Shown: positions 9,283 to 16,169 of the stretch, in pieces | Position numbering within the stretch: position 1 is the first letter of the stretch | Layout of the letters: every line of letters begins with the position of its first letter | Source of the DNA: Citreimonas salinaria | GTDB lineage: Bacteria; Pseudomonadota; Alphaproteobacteria; Rhodobacterales; Rhodobacteraceae | Assembly (NCBI RefSeq): GCF_900107235.1 | Contig: NZ_FNPF01000003.1 | Span: forward strand, 186,001-250,000 | Direction of reading: 5' to 3' | DNA length: 64,000 bases | Program-made: the position numbers and the translations under genes | Notes under the pieces: generated by a model | What the model was told of the DNA's origin: nothing | Seen by the model: only the letters and a program-made list of their open reading frames with translations | Databases searched by the model: none

Positions 9283-10066
9283 TGTCGTTCTCCTGCGGCT
9301 GGGCCATCTGGCGGTGCATGCGCGCCAGCACGCTGTCGGGCACGATCCCCGACAGGGCGGACTGCAGCTTGGTCATCGTGGCGGGCGCCACGCCGGACGC
9401 GCCTTTCAGCATCGCCGCGTAACCCTTTCGCGCGACCATGCCCGGGTCGGACTTGCTGTCGCTCTGGCCCACATTCGTATCTTCCATGTCGGCGCGGTGG
9501 AAGAACTCGGTGTCGGTCGGCCCGGGCATCAGGCAGGTCACCGTCACGTCGCTGTCCCCCAGTTCGTTCCGCACGCCCCAGGACAGGGTGTCGAGATACG
9601 CCTTCGTCGCGTTGTAGACGGCCTGGTAGCTGCCGGGTATCTCGCCCGCGAGCGAGCCGGTGATCAGGATGCGGCCCTCGCCGCGCCTGCGCATCGCCTG
9701 CAGCGCGCGGTGCAGCAGGTCGGTCGTCCCGCTCACGTTGAGGCGGATGACCTCTTCGATCCGGTCCCAGTCCTGTTCGAGGAAGGCATGGCCGAGCCCC
9801 CTGCCCGCGTTGGCCATGAGGTAGTCGACCGGCCGGTCCCGCATGGCCGACCACAGCAGGTCGACGCCCTCGGCGGTCGAAAGATCGGCCCGGACCGGTT
9901 CGACCGATGCGCCCGTGTCGCGTAGCCGGGAAGCGACCGTCTCGATCGCGGCCTCATCGGCCGTCACGACGAGATCGCAGCCGTCCTGCGCCGCACATCT
10001 GGCCAGTTCATAGCCAATGCCGGTCGAGGCTCCGGTGACGACGGCGAGCGGTCTTTCGGCAGGCAT
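9275..10066 (-). CDS. SDR-family oxidoreductase, copy 1 of a tandem pair
   Basis: A 263-residue short-chain dehydrogenase starting MPAERPLAVVTG, with TGASTGIG, MANAG, LITGSLAGE and YNATK forming the standard Ser-Tyr-Lys site. Ribosome site AGGAGG lies just upstream on the minus strand (GGAGGTCCC before the ATG). The frame is open far upstream, to 10873, but that extension runs through the neighbouring reductase gene in another frame and is a shadow. It is the first of two paralogues and overlaps its downstream sister by eight bases. Confidence 0.85.
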   Translation of the reverse strand: MPAERPLAVVTGASTGIGYELARCAAQDGCDLVVTADEAAIETVASRLRDTGASVEPVRADLSTAEGVDLLWSAMRDRPVDYLMANAGRGLGHAFLEQDWDRIEEVIRLNVSGTTDLLHRALQAMRRRGEGRILITGSLAGEIPGSYQAVYNATKAYLDTLSWGVRNELGDSDVTVTCLMPGPTDTEFFHRADMEDTNVGQSDSKSDPGMVARKGYAAMLKGASGVAPATMTKLQSALSGIVPDSVLARMHRQMAQPQENDNG

Positions 10067-10155
10067 GGGACCTCCTTCGGTCGGCAAGAGAGTTGCGGCA
10101 CTCGGCCCGAGGATGAGCCCGGCACCGTGCCCGGTTTCCGGTGGGCGTGTCGCAG

Positions 10156-10791
10156 TCAGCCCTGCGGCAGCCCCGGATAGTTCTGCCGCTTCAAAAGCCG
10201 CGCGAGATGCGCCGCGTTCGAGGCCGCGGTCGCCAGCGCCGACTGCACCGCGTCCGGCACGCCGTCGAGATCGACGTAGTCGGTGCCATGCATGGCCTCT
10301 CCGACCCAGTAGACGCCGGAATTGGCAGGGATGGTGAACCCCACGTCGTTCAGCCCCTGGAAACAGGACGCGTGGCTGGCATGGGCGCCGTCCTCGTTGC
10401 CCACGACGGCCACCAGCGCCACCTTCCCCGCGGCGGGCATCCGGCCGCGATCGTCGGTCTCGCCCAGGAAGGCGTCCATGCGTTCCAGAACCCGTCGTGC
10501 GACGCTGGACGGATGGCCAAGCCAGATCGGCGTGCCGAGGATGAAGATGTCCGCCGCCAGGACGCGCGCCCGCAGCGCCGGCCATTCGTCGCCTTCGCCC
10601 ATGTCCGACAAGACGCCGGGCTTCACGTTGTGGTCGACGACGCGCTCGGTCCCGCCGGTCACGCCGTGCGGCTTCATCGCCGCCAGAAGGTCCGAGATCA
10701 TCTTGTCGGTCGAACTGGGGCTGTCGGAGTCCGACTGGCGAAGCGAGCAGTTCAGCGCGAATGCTGTCAGTGGCTCGGCAGCATCGGGCAT
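10156..10791 (-). CDS. Flavodoxin-fold NAD(P)H-dependent oxidoreductase
   Basis: A 211-residue protein of the flavodoxin/NADPH-dependent FMN reductase group. The pattern is an N-terminal beta strand with a phosphate loop (ALNCSLRQSDSDSPSST), then DIFILGTPIWLGHPSS, the flavin-contact loop common in this fold, and VALVAVVGNEDGAH. The ATG at 10791 has AAGGAGG eight bases upstream, so it is preferred to the ATG at 10824. It lies just upstream of the two SDR genes on the same strand, 90 bp away, and may form an operon with them. Substrate not identifiable. Confidence 0.8.
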   Translation of the reverse strand: MPDAAEPLTAFALNCSLRQSDSDSPSSTDKMISDLLAAMKPHGVTGGTERVVDHNVKPGVLSDMGEGDEWPALRARVLAADIFILGTPIWLGHPSSVARRVLERMDAFLGETDDRGRMPAAGKVALVAVVGNEDGAHASHASCFQGLNDVGFTIPANSGVYWVGEAMHGTDYVDLDGVPDAVQSALATAASNAAHLARLLKRQNYPGLPQG

Positions 10792-10869
10792 GGCAGGGCC
10801 TCCTTCGAAGCGTGGACGATTCATGCGCCAACGACCGGTGACGCCCGAGTGTTCCGCGGAACGGGCCGG

Positions 10870-12344
10870 TCATTGATCGATCCCGGGTCCCTCCAGCAAG
10901 CGGATCTTCACGTCCCGCCAGGTCTTCCGCGCGAGCGCGGTGCGCTCGTGGTCGAGCATCTCCTCGATCCGCGCTCCCATCTCGCGAAGTCGCGCGTCGC
11001 CGAGCCGCCGGGCCTCGACGAACATCGAGCTCTCCTCGGAGCTTGCATGGTGATCCATCGCGGCGTGCAGGTTGCGCAGCTGCGTCTCGAAGTCCGGGCT
11101 CGACGGCGAAAGCCGCAGCACGACGGCGAGCATGTCCGCCAGTTGCTGGTGCTCGGCATGGGCGACGGGGACGTCCTCGCTTACCGGGCGCACCTCGGGA
11201 TAGAAGATCTCGTCCTCCACATGCTCGTGGATCTGCAACTCTCCGGCCAGCAGGCGCATCATGTCACGCCGCTCAGGGTCTTCCGGCGGCATCGCCTCGA
11301 TCTCCTCGAACAGCCTGCGCATCAACTGGTGATGCTCGAACAGCACCTCGTCGGCCCGGCGGGCGCCCGGCGGCGGCGCGGGCTGCGGCTGCTCCTGCTC
11401 GGCCGCGATCTCACCGGGCGTCAGCGCCTCGTCGCCGGGGTCGGGGACGTGCCGGATCTCGACCATGCCGTCCACGATGCGCGTCTCGTAGCGCGGTTGG
11501 GGCGCGGTCGCCGGTCCATCCAGAACGCGACCATCGGCGAGGCAGAAGCGAGAGCCGTGCCAAGGGCAGACGAGACCACCATCCTGAACCCAGCCTTCGT
11601 CAAGCGGCCCGCCCATGTGCCCGCACCGCGATCCCAGCGCACGGACGGCGCCGCGATGCCGCACGAGGACCACGCCGACGCCGACGCACGCCACGTCGTC
11701 CCAGGCCTCCACGCGGTGTGGCTTGTCTTCCTCGAGCACATCCAGTCGTGCGACGGGCCGGAAGCTGCGTGGCTCCGGCGAGCGGTCATCGCGCGCGACG
11801 CCGATCCGCCTGCGGTAACGAGATGACCGCCAAGGTAGGCGCCCGCCATCATGCTTGCCCATCCCGCGGCGCTGGCCGCGCGTCCGGCGCCGCGGTGGCC
11901 GCGCCTGCGCAGGGCAAGCGAGCCCGCGGACAACACTAGAGCAGTGGTGTTCAGCACCGCGTGGACCAGCCCGGTGCGCCGATCGCGCCCGTGCACCTTG
12001 CGGTAATCGGCAAGGCCGGCCGCAGCCGCCGCCACGGCCGCCGCGGTGCCCGCCCCGAGCGCGACGTCGGCGGTCCGGTCCGTCGATCCGGAACGGCCGA
12101 GGCGCAGCGTTTCGGAGGTGTCCAGCGCGAAGGCGAGCGTCCAGGCGCCGATAGGCAGGGTCGCCAGCGCCGGGTGCAGCGGGTGGCCGAGCCACGTGCC
12201 GTGAAGCGCATTCTGGATCGGCTTCGCCGCCGTGCCCGTCGGGTGCAGCGCCAGCGAGGTCGCGTGCGCGACGTCGTAGGACGGCCGGTCGAGCGCTTCG
12301 TTCGCCTCGATGGCTGCCGTCCATCGCTCCGTCGCCCTGGTCAT
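10870..12344 (-). pseudogene. Frameshifted DUF2231-Rieske-hemerythrin fusion
   Basis: Two overlapping frames together spell one plausible three-domain protein. Starting at 12344, about 175 codons encode a DUF2231 membrane domain (GTWLGHPLHPALATLPIG, then several hydrophobic helices, ending GAYLGGHLV). At about base 11817 the protein sequence continues sensibly only in the next frame: YRRRIGVARDD, then a Rieske domain with CGHMGGP and CPWHGSRF (2Fe-2S ligands Cys-His and Cys-His) and a C-terminal hemerythrin HHE domain (FEHHQLM, HEHVEDEIFYPE, AEHQQL, HHASSEES). The join is at GTTAC, where one base appears to be missing from CTC-GTN-TAC. In the unshifted frame, residues after GGHLV are low-complexity and unlike any domain. 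Alternatives are a sequencing error, a true recent mutation, or separate translation of the Rieske-hemerythrin part from an ATG at 11862, which has no good ribosome site. Confidence 0.75.
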
Positions 12345-12659
12345 GGCGCAACTCCATCATCGATGCGAAACCTGCCGGATGTGCCCGTCGGCGCAGGCAC
12401 GGTCCGATGGCCTGCCGGTATGATCAATCCGGAACAACGTGCCGCACCCCGCGCGGTTCCCCGAGCCGCCGCCGGTTTCGTGGACTCTAAGACAAATCGT
12501 GACCGAGGACGTGGAGAATGGTCAGATCGCTCCGCGTGGCGCATCCAGCGCATCGAACCCGAGGGCGATCGGCAAAAGCCCTCGCAGCGAATGGCCAGCC
12601 GATACGGCTTCGTCACGTGAGCTGGTTCCTCCGGCAGCCGCCATCTGCTGCGCTGGCCC
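12345..12659. other. Intergenic, nothing recognised
   Basis: About 315 bp between the DUF2231 gene and the 3' end of the Sox-like operon, both on the minus strand. The small frames here (for example 12341-12616 minus) lack a ribosome site, hydrophobic pattern or recognisable motif. The promoter of the DUF2231 gene should lie near 12345-12500, but I see no convincing -35/-10 pair. Confidence 0.5.
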
Positions 12660-13412
12660 TCAGGGTCGAATGGCCGGGGACTCGATGGTAAGGCCGGCTG
12701 CGCGCGACTTGAGGTACAGTTCTAGAGAGACGTAGTCTTCGGACCCGGCCTCGTAAGGCTCGGCGCGGACGCCGAAGATGCAGTTGTCGAACCGTCGCGC
12801 CAGAGAACCCATCGTCTCCCACTCGAGGCGGTACTGAGGGTAGCCCGTCGGGTGCGCCTGAGGGATCAGCGCCGAGCCGAGGTGACCGCCAGCCAGTCGG
12901 TCGTGGCACTGCGCGCAGGACAGGTTGAGCTGCCCGATCCGCCGCGCGAACAGGTCCTCGCCCCTCTCCCGCCACGGATCGGTCCGGGGATCGTCGTCGG
13001 GCGTGATCGGCATGCCTTTCGACTGGTGCGTGAGGTAGGCTGCAAGCGAGAGCAGCTCGTCGCTCACGCGCTCGAACGGCTCGGCGTCCTGGTGCCGCGT
13101 CCGGCAGAGATTGATGCGTCCGGCAAGGTCGACCGGGCGGCCGCTCTCCTCGTCCCAGGCCGGATAGCTGGCGGCGACCCCCGCCATGCTGTCCGAGGCA
13201 TCGCCGTGACACCCCTTGCAGCTGTCCGCGCCGGTTCCGGGGTCTTCGCTCCAGAGCGTCTCGCCGTCAGCGATCCAGAAGAGGCCGGGATTGGCGACAG
13301 GATCGTTCTGCATGGCCTGGAGGTCTTCCGACATCTGTTCGAAACCCGTCACCCGCTCCTCTGCGACAGCGGGCAAGGCAAGCGCCAGCGCGAGGAGTGC
13401 GGCCAGTCTCAT
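12660..13412 (-). CDS. soxA: Sulfur-oxidation diheme cytochrome c SoxA
   Basis: Periplasmic SoxA-type cytochrome of 250 residues, which with SoxX attaches a sulfur substrate to the carrier cysteine of SoxY. A signal peptide (MRLAALLALALALPAVA) precedes the mature protein. Two heme sites are visible, CKGCH and CAQCH, and the cysteine axial ligand of the active-site heme is present in the RRFDNC-x5-RAEPY region. The family blocks INLCRTRHQDAEP and LTHQSKGMPI are also present. The start overlaps the soxZ stop as ATGA. It is the last gene of the operon. Unlike the subunit of sarcosine oxidase that shares its symbol, this is a cytochrome. Confidence 0.88.
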   Translation of the reverse strand: MRLAALLALALALPAVAEERVTGFEQMSEDLQAMQNDPVANPGLFWIADGETLWSEDPGTGADSCKGCHGDASDSMAGVAASYPAWDEESGRPVDLAGRINLCRTRHQDAEPFERVSDELLSLAAYLTHQSKGMPITPDDDPRTDPWRERGEDLFARRIGQLNLSCAQCHDRLAGGHLGSALIPQAHPTGYPQYRLEWETMGSLARRFDNCIFGVRAEPYEAGSEDYVSLELYLKSRAAGLTIESPAIRP

Positions 13413-13726
13413 CCGACGGTGAGCGTCTGCGACTGGCGCTGCTCTTCCCCCGCGTCGTCGGCCCACAGGATCTCTACCTCGCCGGTGGTTTCGGCCACGA
13501 GGGTGAAGGCGAAGAACGGGTTCGCCGTGACGGCGGGAAAAAGCTCGGCGGCAAAGACTTCCTCGCTGAGGTAGAGGCAGCGCAACGAGTGAATGATGTT
13601 GCGCGGCACGAGCTTGCCGTCAGGGCCGGTGCGAAACCCGGTCTCCATCGGGTGCTGCAGCAGCACCTTGATGTCGACGATCTCTCCGGGCGCGGCGGTT
13701 TCCGGGATGTTCACGAGCGCGGACAT
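13409..13726 (-). CDS. soxZ: Sulfur-carrier complex subunit SoxZ
   Basis: A 105-residue protein matching SoxZ in length and pattern: VDIKVLLQHPMETGFR near residue 17, PRNIIHSL, then the beta-rich NPFFAFTLVAETTGEVEILWAD. SoxZ is the periplasmic partner that stabilises SoxY; it has no signal peptide and normally travels to the periplasm with SoxY. Here SoxY has a Tat-like signal, which fits that hitchhiking model. The gene starts directly next to the soxY stop and overlaps soxA by four bases. Confidence 0.9.
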   Translation of the reverse strand: MSALVNIPETAAPGEIVDIKVLLQHPMETGFRTGPDGKLVPRNIIHSLRCLYLSEEVFAAELFPAVTANPFFAFTLVAETTGEVEILWADDAGEEQRQSQTLTVG

Positions 13727-14173
13727 TCAGCTCTCCCGGCAGGCCGGTGCGGTGACAATGACGTTCACCTGCGCCGAGTGGAAGGTGCCGTCGCTCTTGC
13801 GCGCGATGGCCGTGACGTGCTGCGTCCCGTTCAGGCGGATGCGCGTCTGCGCGGTCGCGCGGCCGGATCGGGGCGTGAAGTGGAACCGCACGGTGTCGGG
13901 CAGCGGGTTGACCTCGTTGAAGATCGCGATCTCTTCCACGTGATCCTCGTCCGTCATCGGACTTTCGGCGGATACCGAAAGGGGAACCGAGTTGCCGTTC
14001 TCCACGAGCGCCGGGATCTTGAGTTCGACGCCGCCTTCCGTAACCGCGGCGCCGCCGGTGAACGCGTCGATCGCGGCCTGCATGGTCTCGGGCGTGGCCT
14101 GTGCGGGCCGCACCCGCAGGGCAAGCGGCATGGCGAGGCCCATCGCGATCGCCTGTCGGCGTGTGGCTTTCAT
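13727..14173 (-). CDS. soxY: SoxY-like sulfur carrier with non-canonical cysteine arm
   Basis: A 148-residue SoxY homologue. The leader MKATRRQAIAMGLAMPLAL has a twin-arginine look and ends at an AQA cleavage site. The body shows the Ig-like SoxY fold pattern (ELKIPALVENGNSVPLSV, HVEEIAIFNEVNPLP). Canonical SoxY ends in a swinging GGCGG arm whose cysteine carries the substrate; this protein instead ends TAPACRES, with the only plausible carrier cysteine at residue 145. From memory this resembles the SoxY-related group with an AACIE-type arm rather than true SoxY. It sits between soxX and soxZ in a cluster lacking soxB and soxCD, so the cycle cannot be the standard thiosulfate pathway unless those genes lie elsewhere. 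Confidence 0.82.
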   Translation of the reverse strand: MKATRRQAIAMGLAMPLALRVRPAQATPETMQAAIDAFTGGAAVTEGGVELKIPALVENGNSVPLSVSAESPMTDEDHVEEIAIFNEVNPLPDTVRFHFTPRSGRATAQTRIRLNGTQHVTAIARKSDGTFHSAQVNVIVTAPACRES

Positions 14174-14601
14174 CTCGGCTCCTCCGTCAGCGTGGCAAGG
14201 TAGGCGACTACGTCCTCGACCTCTTGCGCGGTCAGGATGGTAGTGCCCTGCCACCGCTCGCCCACCCGGGTCAGTCCGGACGTGGAGTGGTAGGGCGGCA
14301 TGATGGTGCCGGGGTTCAACACCCGGCTGTCGACGATCCGTTGCCTCAGTTCGGGCTCGGACAACCGCGCGCCCACCCCCGTCAGATCGGGGGCGAGATC
14401 GCCAGTGAAGGCCACGTCGGGGAACGGCCCGCCGTGGCAAAGGATGCAAAGCCCGCGTTCGCGGGTCGTGACGATGGCGCGACCCTCCTCCGGATTCCCG
14501 GGCCGGTCCGTCAGCGCCTCGGGCAGGCCCTGCGCCTGCGCCATTTGCGCAGACAGGGCCAGCAAAAGGCTAAGCAAAAGCTTCGGTCGTGATCGTCGCA
14601 T
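14170..14601 (-). CDS. soxX: Sulfur-oxidation monoheme cytochrome c SoxX
   Basis: A 143-residue periplasmic cytochrome. The signal peptide (KLLLSLLLALSAQMAQAQ) is followed by one heme site, CILCH, the RIVDSRVLNPGTIMPPYH block carrying the methionine ligand, and VEDVVAYLATL at the C-terminus, all typical of SoxX. It pairs with SoxA to form the SoxAX enzyme. The start codon lies 32 bases inside the 3' end of the upstream flavoprotein gene, and its stop overlaps soxY by four bases. A later start would remove the signal peptide, so the overlapping ATG is retained. Confidence 0.9.
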   Translation of the reverse strand: MRRSRPKLLLSLLLALSAQMAQAQGLPEALTDRPGNPEEGRAIVTTRERGLCILCHGGPFPDVAFTGDLAPDLTGVGARLSEPELRQRIVDSRVLNPGTIMPPYHSTSGLTRVGERWQGTTILTAQEVEDVVAYLATLTEEPR

Positions 14602-15823
14602 ACCAGGACCGGGCATAATCCGCTTCCGCCGAGCGGACGCTTTCGGGCGCATCCAGTGGGCTGACACCGCCTGCCCCCTCGATCTCGAAGAGCTTTCCAT
14701 CAGCCTCGCCATAGGCCCCGGCAACGGTGAAGCCGTAACCGGGCGCGGCGAGGCTGTAGCAGGTGTTGAGCAGCTTCGGCGACGTCGCGCTCTCGCCCCG
14801 TAAAAGCGCGTCGATCGCCACCGCGGCGACCTTGGCCTGCGCGTTCGCAGAGAAAGCCGATTTCGGCATCGCACCCGCCATGCACGCGTCACCGATGACG
14901 TGGATGCCGGGAACAAGGTCGCTTTCGAAGGTCAGGCCCGAAACGGGGCACCATCCGGTCTGGTCGGCGACGCCGGCCACTTGCGCGATGGAAGCGGCCC
15001 GTTGCGGCGGTATGATGTTCGCGACAGCCGCGTCGTAGCGGCCGAAATCCGTCACCACCGTCATCGTGGACGGGTCCACCTCGGCGACGCGTCCACCCCC
15101 CGAGGGCGGAATCCATTCGATCATGCCCGGATACAGCGTCGCCCATGCCTCCTCGAAGAGCGCCTGCTTGGAGAACGCCTCCTTCGCGTCGAGGATCAGG
15201 ATCTTCGACGCCGGTTTCGCGGCCGAGAGGTAATGCGCGATCAGGGATGCCCGCTCGTAAGGGCCGGGGGGGCAGCGATATGGGTTGGCGGGGGGCGCGA
15301 TGACGACGAGGCCGCCGTCCTCCATATTGGTCAGCTGCGACCGCAGGAGCTCCGTTTGTGGCCCGCCCTTCCAGGCGTGGGGCATCTTCTGCGCCGCGTC
15401 CTCGGAATACCCGGGCAACGCGTCGTAGCGCAGTTCCACCCCCGGCGACAGCAGCAGCCGATCGAAAGGCAACGCATCGCCGGAGGCGAGCGTGACCGTC
15501 CCGTCCGCGACACCGACCGCCTCTCCCTGCACGACCTGCACGCCTTCCGCCGCCAGACCATCGTAGCCGAAGGTGATGTCGCTCATCCGGGCGAAGCCCC
15601 CGAGGACGGTGTTGCTGAAGGGACAGGTGACATAGGACGCGTCCCGCTCGACCAGCGTCACATCGTGTCCGGCACGGGCGAGGAAGCGCGCCGCGGTCGC
15701 GCCACCGAAGCCGCCGCCGACCACGACGACCCGTCCCCGATCCTGCGCCGAGGCGGGACGCGCGAAGGTCAGCGCGGCCGTGGCGCCGATGCCCCTCAGA
15801 ACCGTTCGTCTGTCAGTGGTCAT
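14570..15823 (-). CDS. fccB: Flavocytochrome c sulfide dehydrogenase flavoprotein subunit (FccB/SoxF type)
   Basis: A 417-residue FAD protein exported by Tat (DRRTVLRGIGATAA near the N-terminus). It has the dinucleotide motif VVVVGGGFGGATAARF, the redox-active cysteine context YVTCPFSNTVLGG and its partner GWCPVSG, GDACMAGAMPKSAFSA at the second FAD-binding region and a C-terminal FCSD flavin-binding segment (SWYATIT). The enzyme oxidises sulfide or protein-bound sulfur and passes electrons to a cytochrome c subunit, encoded directly upstream with an ATGA overlap. Start MTTDRR is chosen over an in-frame ATG nine codons upstream. Confidence 0.9.
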   Translation of the reverse strand: MTTDRRTVLRGIGATAALTFARPASAQDRGRVVVVGGGFGGATAARFLARAGHDVTLVERDASYVTCPFSNTVLGGFARMSDITFGYDGLAAEGVQVVQGEAVGVADGTVTLASGDALPFDRLLLSPGVELRYDALPGYSEDAAQKMPHAWKGGPQTELLRSQLTNMEDGGLVVIAPPANPYRCPPGPYERASLIAHYLSAAKPASKILILDAKEAFSKQALFEEAWATLYPGMIEWIPPSGGGRVAEVDPSTMTVVTDFGRYDAAVANIIPPQRAASIAQVAGVADQTGWCPVSGLTFESDLVPGIHVIGDACMAGAMPKSAFSANAQAKVAAVAIDALLRGESATSPKLLNTCYSLAAPGYGFTVAGAYGEADGKLFEIEGAGGVSPLDAPESVRSAEADYARSWYATITTEAFA

Positions 15824-16113
15824 TCCGTGCCTCCGTCTTCCGCGATCCATGCTGCGATCAGCGCGATTTCGGCACTGTCGAAGCCTGCCGCGAGGCGCCC
15901 CATCAGGGTCCCCTCCCGCGTGCCGTCCTTGAAGGCGTGCATCGCGCTTTCGATTTCCGCCGCCGAAAGACCGCTCAACGTCATGTCGGACCCGGCCCCA
16001 TGACAGCCGGAACAGGACAGCGCCCCGGGCGGTGCGGTCCGGAAGTCGGGCGCCTCCTGTGCGGAAAGGCTACCCGCGATGCAGAGAACGGCGACGGCAA
16101 GGGTGGCGCGCAT
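15820..16113 (-). CDS. Small periplasmic cytochrome c, flavocytochrome partner (FccA/SoxE type)
   Basis: A 97-residue class I cytochrome c. It has a signal peptide (TLAVAVLCIAGSLSAQ), a single heme site CSGCH and a methionine-containing LMGRLAAGFDSAEIALIAAWIA tail typical of the small cytochromes paired with FCSD flavoproteins. It is immediately upstream of the flavoprotein and overlaps it by four bases, so it is very likely its electron acceptor. Two-heme FccA proteins are about twice this length; this is the one-heme type. Confidence 0.82.
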   Translation of the reverse strand: MRATLAVAVLCIAGSLSAQEAPDFRTAPPGALSCSGCHGAGSDMTLSGLSAAEIESAMHAFKDGTREGTLMGRLAAGFDSAEIALIAAWIAEDGGTE

Positions 16114-16169
16114 GGAGTTCTCCAACTGGTGAGATGGCCCGGGGCGGCAACGCGCCGCCCCGCGAAGTG

